Assembly (NCBI RefSeq): GCF_001517105.1
Contig: NZ_LPVF01000012.1
Location: forward strand, 186,001-250,000
DNA length: 64,000 nt
Direction: 5' to 3'
From: Bacillus halotolerans
GTDB taxonomy: Bacteria; Bacillota; Bacilli; Bacillales; Bacillaceae
Shown here: positions 21,838 through 32,067 of the stretch, piece by piece
Layout: every line of letters starts with the position of its first letter
Numbering within the stretch: the first letter of the stretch is position 1
The notes under the pieces: generated by a model
Seen by the model: the letters and a program-made list of their open reading frames with translations, nothing else
What the model was told of the DNA's origin: nothing
Databases searched by the model: none
Program-made: the position numbers and the translations under genes

Positions 21838-24116
21838 TTGAAATGCGCCCGACTGAATGATCGAACCATACATTTACATACATATTCGAGAGAACATTAT
21901 CAATTCCTCTATGAAGAAGGAATAAAAGGGAATTTATTTTGTTCTCATTGCGGAAAGCCTGTTTTGTTAAGGCTCAACATCGCTGAACCGCCTGCATTTA
22001 TTCATCGGCAGCCTGGTGATTTCCCGGCGTGTGAGGAAGCCTGCGAACCGAAACCGGCGAAAGAAGAGAGAAAAGAAGACTTTCAGGAATCCGGCGTCTT
22101 TCGTTTGCCTAAAGGAAAAGCAATATCAGCTGATCCGGCACCCGGTGTCACGGATTGGCAGACTCCAAGACATATTAAACCCGGTACACCTTTTATAAAA
22201 AGACCGGAAACACCTGATATGAGCCTTTTTCCGACTGTCGGCTTAAACACCGATCAGCTGAAAGCTGTCACGGAAACGGAAGGCCCTTTATTGGTGCTTG
22301 CCGGTGCAGGAAGCGGAAAAACACGTGTGCTGACCGCGCGCGCTGCCCACATGATCGAACACTTAGACATACCGCCGGAACATATGCTGCTTGTCACCTT
22401 TACAACAAAAGCCGTCGCGGAAATGAAAGATCGCATGGCGAAGCAGTACGGATTACAGCCGTCAAAAGTCAGAAGACTTGTCACCGGAACATTCCACAGC
22501 TTGTTTTATAAAATCCTGTATCACTATGATTCTGCCAAATGGAATGGCGAACATTTGCTGAAAATGGAGTGGCAAAAGGAACAATATATGAAAAAAGCAC
22601 TCTATGAAGAAGGCGTAGATGAGAAAGAGTTCCCTGTGGATCAGGCTTTGCAGCAAATCGGCTTCTGGAAGAACACTTATTTGCCGAATGAACGTATTCC
22701 TTTAAAGGATGAGTGGGAAAAACAAGTCTACCGCCTATACGAATATTATGAGCGCCAGAAAAAAGAACACCGCCAATTTGATTTTGATGATATGGCGTCA
22801 GCCTGCTATGAACTGTTTATAGAACGGCCTGACCTTCTGGAGCAATATCAATCTAGGTTTACGTATATTTTAATCGATGAGTTTCAGGACATTAATCCGG
22901 TTCAATATAAAATCATGCAAATGCTGGCGAGTCCGGAACAAAACCTGTGCTGTGTCGGTGACGACGATCAGTCAATCTATGCGTTTCGCGGCAGCAGCCC
23001 TTCTTTTATTCTGGATTTTCAAAAGGATTATCCCGGTGCCAAAACAATCTATTTAACAGCGAACTACCGTTCAACACATCCGATCGTTTCCAGTGCTGAT
23101 ATTGTCGTGAAAAAGAACAAAAACAGGTATGCCAAGATGCTGGAAGCCGCTCGTGACGACGCGCAGGTCCCTGTGCTGTTTTATCCTTATGACGAAGAAG
23201 AAGAAGCGACAATGGTGGTTTCCGATATGAAAGAAAAAATTGAAAATGGCGCAAAACCTGAAGATTTTGCGGTTCTCTACCGCACAAACAGCGCCGGCCG
23301 CGCCATTTATGAAAGGCTTCATCAATCATCCATTCCGTATACCGCAGATCGCGGCGTCCAGTCCTTTTACAGCAGAAGGATCGTCCGCCAGATACTCGCA
23401 TACTTGTACGCAAGCCAAAACGAGGATGATACTGAAGCGATTAAGCACTTGCTGCCTGCCTTATTTCTAAAACAGTCTGCTTTAAACACGCTGAAGGCGC
23501 TCTCGATTACCGAGGACTGCTCCATGATCAAAGCGCTGGCCAAATTGCCGGATCTGAAGCCGTTCCAGCTGGATAAAATCAAAAAAATCGTGCCCTTTTT
23601 CGCAAGCATCCGCACCATGAAGCCGGTGGAAGCCATTACCTTTGCCGAAGGAAAAATGGGCTTCTCCGAATACTTAAAAAACGGGGCAACGAAGGAAATA
23701 AGCTGGAAAAAGGTTCTGATGACCTGCGTGACGTCAAGGTTGTCGCCAAAAAATTCAAAACCATCCCTGACTTTCTCGCCCATGTCGATCACATGCGGGC
23801 TGCTGAAAAAAACAAAACGGATGAAAACGGCGTGCAGCTGATGACCATTCACCGGTCAAAGGGTCTCGAATTCAAAACCGTCTATGTATTAGGCACGGTA
23901 GACGGCTCCATCCCGCATGATTTCTCACTAGAAACAGCGAGAAAGGGAGACGAAGCTCCGCTTGAGGAAGAAAGACGCCTTCTGTACGTTGCAATGACAC
24001 GGGCCAAACAGCATTTATATTTGTCTTGTCCCGCAAACAGGCGCGGCAAAACCGCCCACCGTTCAAGGTTTTTGTATCCTCTTTTGCAGCAAACGAAACA
24101 GCCTTTGCCCAAATAA
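21838..24116 (+). pseudogene. yjcD: UvrD/PcrA-like ATP-dependent DNA helicase YjcD, frameshifted
   Basis: Superfamily-1 helicase with an N-terminal domain carrying CSHCGKPV and FIHRQPGDFPACE (possible zinc site, similar to CoiA). Walker A GAGSGKT (~153), IDEFQDIN (motif II) and CCVGDDDQSIYAFRGS are intact. The first frame fails after EYLKN at 23,670-23,682, while the downstream frame resumes with DLRDVKVVAKKFK and motif VI MTIHRSKGLEFK...YVAMTRAKQ to 24116. Adding one A to the six-A run at 23,676-23,681 restores a 759-residue protein, the length of B. subtilis YjcD. TTA AAA AAC at that point is also an A AAA AAC slippery site. A homopolymer deletion or assembly error is most likely. Confidence 0.85.
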
Positions 24117-24120
24117 ACAG

Positions 24121-24147
24121 CCCGGCAGTGATCCTGCCGGGTTTTTC
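24121..24147 (+). terminator. Terminator after yjcD
   Basis: CCCGGCAG-tgatC-CTGCCGGG followed by TTTTTC. Confidence 0.85.
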
Positions 24148-24181
24148 ACTGTAAAAAAGGCCCGCTGCCCAGGCCATCCGC

Positions 24182-24436
24182 TTATTTATTATCCAACATT
24201 TTAGAAATCGTTCCAAAATCAAGCTTTTCTTTTCCGCTTGTAATGGACTGGACAATCTTATCTTCCATTTCTTTCGGCACGCGTCTGTTTGCCAGCTGCG
24301 CCACGCGTTTAATGACACTGCGGACTGTGTTTTCATCTTTAAAATTGGCGTTTTGAAGTGATCCTGCAAGATTCATGACATCCTGCATGTTCACGCCTGT
24401 TTTCTTTTCAATGTTCTTAAAAAATTGATTATCCAT
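24182..24436 (-). CDS. spoVIF: Sporulation protein SpoVIF
   Basis: 84 residues: DNQFFKNIEKKTGVNMQDVMNLAGSLQNANFKDENTVRSVIKRVAQLANRRV is the stage VI sporulation protein F family. SpoVIF acts in the mother cell, late in spore coat assembly and resistance, with GerE. AAAGGAGGCG precedes ATG 24436. The neighbours are spore-coat genes, consistent with late mother-cell expression. The gap 24437-24600 contains no gene. Confidence 0.9.
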   Translation of the reverse strand: MDNQFFKNIEKKTGVNMQDVMNLAGSLQNANFKDENTVRSVIKRVAQLANRRVPKEMEDKIVQSITSGKEKLDFGTISKMLDNK

Positions 24437-24600
24437 GATACGCCTCCTTTTGGCGGAGTAATACAGTATTGTATGAACGCTTTACGCATAATGTGATGAT
24501 TTGCAATCAAAAATAAGTTACTGATTTAAAAAGCAGCAAAGGGTACACAATGTAAGGAAGAAGCACGGAAATCATCCGTACTTCCTCCTTCATTCATTTC

Positions 24601-24741
24601 TTAGTAGTTAAAAAAAGATGCACCTACGATGATGAGAAGAATGAACAGTACGACCACAAGAACGAATGTTGAACCGTAACCGCCTGAATATCCTCCAGCA
24701 TAACCGCCGCCGTAGCAGCCGCCTCCGTAACCAAATCCCAT
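24601..24741 (-). CDS. yjcZ: YjcZ family small sporulation protein
   Basis: 46 residues from ATG 24741 (AAAGGAGGTGC upstream), too short for most gene lists. The N-terminal 23 residues are Gly/Tyr repeats ([13 protein letters not shown]) with one Cys, followed by a strongly hydrophobic segment [17 protein letters not shown] and NY. This is the YjcZ family found many-copied in Bacillus and made in the sporulating mother cell; a membrane or coat role is likely, but not shown. Confidence 0.88.
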   Translation of the reverse strand: MGFGYGGGCYGGGYAGGYSGGYGSTFVLVVVLFILLIIVGASFFNY

Positions 24742-24822
24742 AACTAAGCACCTCCTTTACTCTCTATACACTATGTGAGACATCATGATCGGCTTGGATA
24801 TCCGCATAGGGCGTTTGCGGAT

Positions 24823-25029
24823 TTATGATGGATCATGCTGAGCCTGCCGTTTTTTCAGTAAGTCTTCCGTCTTTTCAGCCAATTCTTCAATTTCTTGTTC
24901 AAACGACAGGCCGGCTTCATCAAATAAAGCCAGTTCCTTTTCAATATGTTTGATCGTCTTGTCATGTTTGTTTTGCTTTTGATCGTGCAGTCCATACCTG
25001 CCCTCTATGAATTTTTCAAACTCGTTCAT
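24823..25029 (-). CDS. Hypothetical small protein
   Basis: 68 residues, acidic/basic and helical (KTIKHIEKELALFDEAGLSFEQEIEELAEKTEDLLKKR), with GAGGGGGGATC before ATG 25029. Not recognised. It lies in the sporulation-associated cluster between yjcZ and yjcA and may share its regulation. Confidence 0.55.
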   Translation of the reverse strand: MNEFEKFIEGRYGLHDQKQNKHDKTIKHIEKELALFDEAGLSFEQEIEELAEKTEDLLKKRQAQHDPS

Positions 25030-25082
25030 GAGATCCCCCCTCTCATGACATATGCTGAGCGAATCAGCATTGTTAAAAAAAC

Positions 25083-25105
25083 AAAAAACCGGACATCTCC
25101 GGTCT
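25083..25105 (-). terminator. Terminator after the 38-residue basic gene
   Basis: Minus strand CCGGA-gatg-TCCGG followed by TTTTTTGTTTTTTT. Confidence 0.7.
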
Positions 25106-25120
25106 CTTGTCAGTGTCAGG

Positions 25121-25237
25121 CTATTGAGGTTTTTTCTTTTTACTGCCGCACCCGCAGCCTTTCTTTTTGATCTTTTTTGTTTGATACGATGAATCTGTAT
25201 ATGGAGTTTTTTGGGAAGGTTTGTTAAATTGATTCAC
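25121..25237 (-). CDS. Tiny Lys/Cys-rich protein, 38 residues
   Basis: GTG 25237 (GGAAGGGATC upstream) to TAG 25121. The product is basic with a KKKGCGCGSKKKK core (two Cys in GCGCG), reminiscent of small spore-coat or DNA-binding peptides. It is not recognised. The own ribosome-binding site and a clean terminator following it support that it is real. Confidence 0.5.
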   Translation of the reverse strand: MNQFNKPSQKTPYTDSSYQTKKIKKKGCGCGSKKKKPQ

Positions 25238-25313
25238 TTTGATCCCTTCCTTTCCTTATGTCATATATGCTACTTTATGCGGATACTGACGGAAAGTTGC
25301 TGGTGGGAATGCC

Positions 25314-26212
<899 letters not shown>

Positions 26213-26246
26213 CCCTTTCTTTTCACAAACTTAAAAGTCGAGGTGA

Positions 26247-26582
<336 letters not shown>

Positions 26583-26670
26583 AAAATAGGGTTCTTCATC
26601 AGGATATATGCCTCAGTCAAAGTAAGAGGCTCGCTCATTTAATAACAGTAAAAGAAAAGGAGGAATAGAT

Positions 26671-27180
26671 ATGGAAAGCAGACCATACTCTTGGGTTGCA
26701 CTTGATCCTGACTGTGACCATCCGTTAGACGAAAAAGATAAAAAAGAAGAAAGAAAATGCAATTGCGATATTTGCTGTAACGGCAATGGGTTTTTTGGCA
26801 ACGACAATGCTTTCATCGACCAAGATCTAGCTCAGGCAAATCTTAACAAACAAGTCTCCGATGAGACAATTATTATCAGAGATTCTTGTGACATCAACGT
26901 TACATCTACAGACGTTCAAGCCGTAACATCAGTTGTAACAGCGCTTAATGCAGCTGTAGTTACAGCTACTCTCACATCCATTGCTGACGGAGTAATCGCC
27001 GAATTAGTCGCACAAGATTTATTGCAGCTTACAGCCAACAAGCAAGTAAACCGCCAAAAACTTCTCATCGAATGCTCCCGCGGCGTAAACGTCTCAACAG
27101 TAGATGCCGATATCGCAACACTTATCTCTACAGCAACAAACACTCTCGTAGCCATCCTAGTTATCACACTCGTCCTCTAG
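26671..27180 (+). CDS. cotX: Spore coat/crust protein CotX
   Basis: 169 residues; ESRPYSWVALDPDCDHPL and CNCDICCNGNGFFGND at the N-terminus, then two tandem ~60-residue coat domains (DETIIIRDSCDINVTSTDVQAV... and QKLLIECSRGVNVSTVDADIAT) with valine/threonine-rich strands. The sequence is near-identical to B. subtilis CotX in the second half. It forms the cross-linked crust with CotY and CotZ. AAAGGAGGAATA site upstream; a terminator follows. Confidence 0.96.
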   Translation: MESRPYSWVALDPDCDHPLDEKDKKEERKCNCDICCNGNGFFGNDNAFIDQDLAQANLNKQVSDETIIIRDSCDINVTSTDVQAVTSVVTALNAAVVTATLTSIADGVIAELVAQDLLQLTANKQVNRQKLLIECSRGVNVSTVDADIATLISTATNTLVAILVITLVL

Positions 27181-27186
27181 GACCTA

Positions 27187-27216
27187 AAAGCAGAGCTAAA
27201 ACGCTCTGCTTTTTCT
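27187..27216 (+). terminator. Terminator after cotX
   Basis: AAAGCAGAG-ctaaaacg-CTCTGCTTTTTC; separates cotVWX from cotYZ. Confidence 0.9.
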
Positions 27217-27329
27217 TATTTTCCCAGCATATGATGAATATATAGACGTTCACCCACACCAAGTGAGGCACGAGTACATATGTTGTTAAGGACTAAAGTC
27301 AAATACCCTATAAGAAGGAGCTGAAATCA

Positions 27330-27818
27330 ATGAGCTGCGGAAAAACCCATGGCCGGCATGAGAACTGTGTATGCGATGCAGTGGAAAAGATTTTAGCAGA
27401 GCAGGAGGCAGTTGAAGAACAGTGTCCGACTGGCTGCTATACCAACCTTTTAAACCCGACGATTGCTGGAAAAGACACAATTCCGTTTCTCGTTTTTGAT
27501 AAAAAAGGCGGATTGTTCTCCACATTCGGAAACGTGGGGGGATTTGTGGATGATATGCAATGCTTTGAGTCCATTTTCTTCCGCGTTGAAAAATTATGCG
27601 ATTGCTGTGCAACACTCTCTATTTTACGCCCGGTCGATGTCAAAGGCGATACCTTAAGTGTTTGCCACCCTTGTGACCCAGATTTCTTCGGGCTCGAAAA
27701 AACAGATTTTTGCATCGAAGTGGATCTCGGATGCTTCTGTGCGATTCAATGCCTGTCACCAGAATTAGTTGACAGAACTTCGCCTCATAAGGATAAAAAG
27801 CATCATCACAATGGATAA
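27330..27818 (+). CDS. cotY: Spore crust protein CotY
   Basis: 162 residues, Cys-rich (14 or more) with [35 protein letters not shown] and repeated [29 protein letters not shown]. CotY is the hexameric crust-lattice protein. Paralogous to CotZ next door. Strong AAGGAGCTG site. Confidence 0.96.
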
Positions 27819-27947
27819 ACACTTGTAAAGAGGAATCCCCTTCCAAGCTCTATTACAAGTGCAAATCATTCAGCTGCTTCGAAAGTGAGGCAGCTGACTC
27901 TCCATCATTTCGCCAGTCTCAAAATTACAAGGCAGGAGGGATAATAT

Positions 27948-28397
27948 ATGAGCCAGAAAACATCAAGCTGCGTGCGTGAAGCGGTAGAACAAATTGAAGA
28001 TCTGCAAAATGCGGTTGAAGAGGATTGCCCGGCCGGCTGCCACTCCAAGCTTTTGTCTGTAAGCCATTCATTAGGCGATACAGTGCCTTTTGCAATATTT
28101 ACATCAAAATCAAAGCCTTTAGTCGCCTTCGGTAATGTCGGCGAGCTGGATAACGGACCTTGCTTTAATACAGTATTTTTTAGAGTGGAAAAAGTTCATG
28201 GCAGCTGCGCAACGCTATCCTTATTAATCGCTTTTGACGAACATAAACACATTTTGGACTTCACCGATAAAGACACGATTTGTGAAGTGTTCCGACTTGA
28301 AAAAACGCACTACTGCATTGAAGTGGATTTAGACTGCTTCTGCGCGATCAATTGCTTAAATCCCCGTTTAATCAATCGTACACATCATCATTCATGA
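27948..28397 (+). CDS. cotZ: Spore crust protein CotZ
   Basis: 149 residues, with the same Cys pattern as CotY (EEDCPAGCHSKLL, FFRVEKVHGSCATLSLL, FRLEKTHYCIEVDLDCFCAINCL). CotZ is the morphogenetic organiser of the crust. GGCAGGAGGGAT site upstream; two terminators follow. Confidence 0.96.
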   Translation: MSQKTSSCVREAVEQIEDLQNAVEEDCPAGCHSKLLSVSHSLGDTVPFAIFTSKSKPLVAFGNVGELDNGPCFNTVFFRVEKVHGSCATLSLLIAFDEHKHILDFTDKDTICEVFRLEKTHYCIEVDLDCFCAINCLNPRLINRTHHHS

Positions 28398-28403
28398 TAA
28401 GGC

Positions 28404-28433
28404 GGAAAAGCTTGCAGATTTGCAGGCTTTTCT
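28404..28433 (+). terminator. Terminator after cotZ
   Basis: GAAAAGCttGCAgatTTGCagGCTTTTC with TTTTCTC. Confidence 0.7.
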
Positions 28434-28440
28434 CTATGTA

Positions 28441-28476
28441 AAAAAGCTGCCGGAACGATCTGCCGGGCAGCTTTTT
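28441..28476. terminator. Bidirectional terminator between cotZ and cotO
   Basis: AAAAAGCTGCCGG...CCGGGCAGCTTTTT, serving cotO on the minus strand. Confidence 0.9.
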
Positions 28477-28483
28477 GCTTTCA

Positions 28484-29203
28484 TTAAAAACCTAACGGGT
28501 GCAAAGATGTGATATCATCGATCGCCAGCTCAGTCGGAGCGCCGTTTCCGGTCGTCCGAAGCAGAACAGAATCATTTCTTCTTCCGACAATCACGCCTCT
28601 GTACGTTTTCCCATTGGCTTCAATCAGACAAAGCGCTCTCGGCATGTTATGCGGCAGTTTTGTTAAAAAGTCGATTTTTTCATGGATGGACATCTTGCTC
28701 ATCGGTTTTTTCACTTTTCTGGCCGGCGGTGTCTTTTCTTCAGCTTTAGCTGCATTATGAACGGCCTCCGGTTCCTTTTCAGGCTTACGGGCTTCAGGTG
28801 CAGGCTCTTCCTTTTTTTCCGCTTCCTGAGGATGCTGTTTGGCGGTGTCTTCAATTGCCTGCGGCTCTTCTAACGGTTCCTGCTGCTTTTTCTGGTTCTC
28901 CGACTCTCTCGCCTCTTGTTTTTGCTGACTCACTTGTTCCTCTGCCTGTTTTTTCTCTGTTTGCTGAGCATCTTTTGCCTGAATGTCTTCCCGCTCTTTT
29001 TCCTCAGTTTCAATGGCACCTTTTACCTGAATGTCTTCCCGCTCTTTTTCATGATAAACCGGCTGTTCCTCTGCTTTTGTCGGAGCCGATTTGGCTTTTC
29101 TTTTAATGACGATCTCCTGCATGGACGAGCGTGTTTCCATATAATCCGGCTGAACAATATACATGAGCGGTTTTTTATCCGCGTTTCTTTTCTTATTAGA
29201 CAT
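28484..29203 (-). CDS. cotO: Spore coat morphogenetic protein CotO
   Basis: About 239 residues from ATG 29203 (GGAGGGATGAAG upstream; the in-frame ATG at 29209 is only one base behind the site). Central ~120 residues are low-complexity Glu/Lys/Gln with a 16-residue tandem repeat (EKEREDIQ twice). The conserved C-terminus ~70 residues (KMSIHEKIDFLTKLPHNMPRALCLIEANGKTYRGVIVGRRNDSVLL) is the CotO/YjcB core. CotO acts with CotH in late coat assembly and in crust organisation. Confidence 0.88.
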   Translation of the reverse strand: MSNKKRNADKKPLMYIVQPDYMETRSSMQEIVIKRKAKSAPTKAEEQPVYHEKEREDIQVKGAIETEEKEREDIQAKDAQQTEKKQAEEQVSQQKQEARESENQKKQQEPLEEPQAIEDTAKQHPQEAEKKEEPAPEARKPEKEPEAVHNAAKAEEKTPPARKVKKPMSKMSIHEKIDFLTKLPHNMPRALCLIEANGKTYRGVIVGRRNDSVLLRTTGNGAPTELAIDDITSLHPLGF

Positions 29204-29265
29204 CTTCATCCCTCCGATTCTGTCATATTCTATCTATATGACAGAATGCTGAAAATCAGAAGAAA

Positions 29266-29295
29266 TAAAAAAGCAATCCCTATATGGGACTGCTT
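29266..29295 (-). terminator. Terminator after fabI
   Basis: Minus strand AAGCAGTCCC-atata-GGGATTGCTTTTTTATT. Confidence 0.85.
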
Positions 29296-29309
29296 GATGG
29301 TGAATCTGC

Positions 29310-30086
29310 TTAGCGGGCAGTGATATGGAAACCTGAATCAACATGAAGATTTTCACCTGTGATGCCTCGGGACATATCGCTAAATAAAAATGCTGCTGTA
29401 TCTCCCACCTCTTCAGGTGTAGTCGTGCGGCGTAGCGGCGCACGCTCTTCGATGTCTTTTAAGATGGAGTTGAAGTCACTGATGCCTTTAGCAGACAATG
29501 TTCTGATCGGACCGGCAGAAATGCTGTTAACGCGGATATTTTCTTTTCCTAAGTCAGCAGCTAAGTACTTCACACTTGCGTCAAGAGAAGCTTTCGCTAC
29601 ACCCATCACGTTGTAGTTCGGCATAACGAGCTCTCCGCCAAGATAAGTCAGCGTTACGATGCTTCCGCCTTCAGTCATCATCGGACGCGCCGCTTTTGTG
29701 ACAGCGGTCAGTGAGTATGAGCTGATGTTGTGAGCTAGAAGGAAGCCCTCACGATTTGTGTTTAAGTATTCGCCGACAAGCTCTTCTTTGTTGGCAAACG
29801 CGATACAATGGGCGATACCGTGGATCACACCGACCTGCTCCTTTATGCTTGCGAAACAAGTTTCGATTTCCGCGTCGTTTGTCACGTCGCAAGGAAGGAT
29901 AATGGAATCGTTTCGCTCTAAAGTTCCAGCGAGTTCATGAACAGATTTCTCCAGGCGTTCACCTGCATATGTGAAAATCAATCGTGCGCCCGCTTCATGT
30001 AAAGAGCGCGCAATCCCCCAAGCGATACTGCGTTTGTTGGCTACTCCCATAACAACAATGTTGCGGCCTTCAAGTGAAAAATTCAT
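29310..30086 (-). CDS. fabI: Enoyl-[acyl-carrier-protein] reductase FabI (NADH/NADPH)
   Basis: 258 residues from ATG 30086 (ATAGGAGGC upstream; the ORF extends to 30119 but has no site). Rossmann start MGVANKRSIAWGIARSL with the modified GIAxxxSIAWGIA nucleotide-binding pattern, and Y-x6-K catalytic pattern in PNYNVMGVAKASLD. It reduces the trans-2 double bond in the last step of fatty-acid elongation and is the triclosan target. Upstream lies a FapR-type operator, so it belongs to the fatty-acid regulon. Confidence 0.97.
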   Translation of the reverse strand: MNFSLEGRNIVVMGVANKRSIAWGIARSLHEAGARLIFTYAGERLEKSVHELAGTLERNDSIILPCDVTNDAEIETCFASIKEQVGVIHGIAHCIAFANKEELVGEYLNTNREGFLLAHNISSYSLTAVTKAARPMMTEGGSIVTLTYLGGELVMPNYNVMGVAKASLDASVKYLAADLGKENIRVNSISAGPIRTLSAKGISDFNSILKDIEERAPLRRTTTPEEVGDTAAFLFSDMSRGITGENLHVDSGFHITAR

Positions 30087-30122
30087 ATGTATAAAGCCTC
30101 CTATATTTGTTAAAGACATAGT

Positions 30123-30141
30123 ATTAGTACCTGATCTTAAT
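30123..30141 (-). promoter_or_regulatory. FapR-like operator at the fabI promoter
   Basis: ATTAGTACCTGATCTTAAT is close to the FapR box consensus (TTAGTACCTGAT..TAAT). On the minus strand it lies just downstream of a -10-like TATGAT (~30155). FapR would repress and malonyl-CoA release repression. Confidence 0.65.
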
Positions 30142-30199
30142 ACCTATCATATCATAACCTTGTCCAGATGAAAAGCGCATACCAAAGTCAAACATGAAA

Positions 30200-30224
30200 G
30201 AGACCACCATAAGCAGGTGGTCTC
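30200..30224 (-). terminator. Terminator of the thi operon (after thiD)
   Basis: GAGACCACC-tgcttat-GGTGGTCTC then TTTCATG on the minus strand, overlapping the thiD stop. Confidence 0.8.
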
Positions 30225-31038
30225 ATCGGTTTATTTTTAAGCTGTTTCGCATAAAAGCGAAATGATTTGTCGGCCCGTGGCCCGATCCGATGCCGAGCGT
30301 ATTTTCCACAGCTTCGCGGACAAAGTTGGCAGCAATCTCGAATGCCTGATGGATGCTGTCTCCTTTAGCGGTTTGGGCTGTTAAAGCCGCAGCAAAGGTG
30401 CAGCCTGTGCCATGCGTATGCTTCGTATCGATATAAGGATGGCTGATTTGCATAAACATGTTTCCATCAAAAAGAAGGTCAGTAATGTGATGGTCCTCAG
30501 GCTGGTGCCCGCCTTTGATAATCACATGCTGCGCACCCATCTTCACCAGCTGTTCCGCAGCTTTCTTCCGGTCATCAAGCGAACGGATCGCCATACCCGT
30601 CAGCGCTTCTGCTTCCGGCACATTCGGCGTGATCGCATAGCTTCTTGGAATCAGCAGCTCCTTCAGCGTAACGATTGATTCATCGCGCAGCAAGGACGCC
30701 CCTCCCTTTGCGATCATAACCGGATCAACGATCACCCGGCTTAATTCGTATTGATCAATTTTCCTTGCCACTTCTTCAATCATTTCTGCATTCCAAAGCA
30801 TTCCTGTTTTTACCGCGTCCGGTCTCAAATCCTCCGCCACAGCGTCAATTTGCTCTCTCAATGCCTCTGCAGTCAGCGGATACACGCCGTGGACGCCAAG
30901 TGTATTTTGAGCAGTTACCGCCGTAATGGCAGACATTCCGAATACACCAAGCTCCTGAAAGGTTTTAATATCTGCCTGTATCCCCGCGCCGCCGCCTGAG
31001 TCAGAGCCGGCGATCGTCAAAGCTTTATATATACTCAT
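30223..31038 (-). CDS. thiD: Hydroxymethylpyrimidine (phosphate) kinase ThiD (YjbV)
   Basis: 271 residues from ATG 31038 (AAAAGGAGTG seven bases upstream). Ribokinase-like: AGSDSGGGAGIQADIKT (9-25) HMP site, DPVMIAKGGASLL and GTGCTFAAAL at the C-terminal phosphate/catalytic site. It phosphorylates HMP and HMP-P to HMP-PP for thiamine. Last gene of the tenA-tenI-thiOSGFD operon. Confidence 0.95.
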   Translation of the reverse strand: MSIYKALTIAGSDSGGGAGIQADIKTFQELGVFGMSAITAVTAQNTLGVHGVYPLTAEALREQIDAVAEDLRPDAVKTGMLWNAEMIEEVARKIDQYELSRVIVDPVMIAKGGASLLRDESIVTLKELLIPRSYAITPNVPEAEALTGMAIRSLDDRKKAAEQLVKMGAQHVIIKGGHQPEDHHITDLLFDGNMFMQISHPYIDTKHTHGTGCTFAAALTAQTAKGDSIHQAFEIAANFVREAVENTLGIGSGHGPTNHFAFMRNSLKINR

Positions 31039-31056
31039 CAAACTACACTCCTTTTA

Positions 31057-32067
31057 TTACCCGATCCATTTATGATAGATGGATTTTGCCCTGACAATAT
31101 CATTTGTTCCATGGATCAATGCTCTGCCGTCCCTAAACAGCACCATTTTCATGTCATCCGAGCGGCAGGATATTAAATACGGATTCGCTGCTACTTCTAG
31201 CCCCGCCTGCCTCAGCTGTCCCGCCATCACGTCAAGATCTGCTTCTTTTGTGAAAGAGGATCTGATTTGCACCGTGTTTCTGCCGCACAATACTGCTGCT
31301 TTCGTTTGGTTTTCGTATGATAAAAACGGAAAATCCTTTGTCCCGCAGCTTGGACACGAGTCATTTTTAAGTCCCGCTGCTCTTACCTCTGACCGCTCAT
31401 TTTTCCACAGATCAAAGGAGCGCAGCACGGGCTCGCCTTCCTCTCCCGTCAGCAGTTTCAGGGCGTCTGTCACCTGAAGGACAGCAACCTGCAGAACAGC
31501 CGGGCTGATAATGCCGGCTGTGTCGCATGTCGCACCGCCAATCGGAAGAGTATCGAGTAAACAATGAAGGCAGGGTGTTACTCCCGGCAATACAGTAAAC
31601 GCGAGACCGTAGCTCCCCACACAAGCGCCGTAAAGAAACGGAATGCCTTCTTTCACCGCAGCATCGTTAACAATGAGCCGGGTTTCAAAATTATCGGCGG
31701 CATCTACAATGATTGATGCGCCGCGAATCAGCTCCGATACGTTTTCTGCTGTGACATCCATGACAAGTCCGGTCACATCCACATCACTGTTAATGGAACG
31801 AAGACGCTGCTCAGCAGCTGCTGCTTTCGGCAGTTCCTTTTTGACATCATTTTCTGTGTAAAGCTGCTGGCGCTGCAGATTGCTCCATTCGACGTAATCT
31901 CTATCGGCGATTTTCACCGATCCGACTCCCGCTCTCACCAGCATCTCTGCGCTGGCTGTTCCCAGTGCGCCGGCGCCGATGATCACAACGCGCGCCTCTC
32001 TCAGTTTCTTCTGGCCTTCGCGGCCGATTGGAGCAAATAGCTCCTGTCTGGAATACCTGTCCGTCAT
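31057..32067 (-). CDS. thiF: ThiF adenylyltransferase (sulfur-carrier activation)
   Basis: 336 residues. N-terminal [17 protein letters not shown] nucleotide-binding loop, R-Q-x-L-Y...Q-x-D/N pattern, and the zinc CxxC pairs (CLHCLL ~180, CPSCGTKD ~246). It adenylates the C-terminus of ThiS for thiocarboxylate formation. Overlaps thiG by four bases. Confidence 0.93.
   Translation of the reverse strand: MTDRYSRQELFAPIGREGQKKLREARVVIIGAGALGTASAEMLVRAGVGSVKIADRDYVEWSNLQRQQLYTENDVKKELPKAAAAEQRLRSINSDVDVTGLVMDVTAENVSELIRGASIIVDAADNFETRLIVNDAAVKEGIPFLYGACVGSYGLAFTVLPGVTPCLHCLLDTLPIGGATCDTAGIISPAVLQVAVLQVTDALKLLTGEEGEPVLRSFDLWKNERSEVRAAGLKNDSCPSCGTKDFPFLSYENQTKAAVLCGRNTVQIRSSFTKEADLDVMAGQLRQAGLEVAANPYLISCRSDDMKMVLFRDGRALIHGTNDIVRAKSIYHKWIG

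Noticed and set aside
23367-24369. Several minus-strand frames opposite yjcD 3' end
   Set aside because: No ribosome-binding sites and they span the terminator; antisense shadows.
27240-27320. Sigma-K promoter before cotY
   Set aside because: CATA-like sequences occur, but none with a convincing -35 (AC) at the right distance; not called as a feature.
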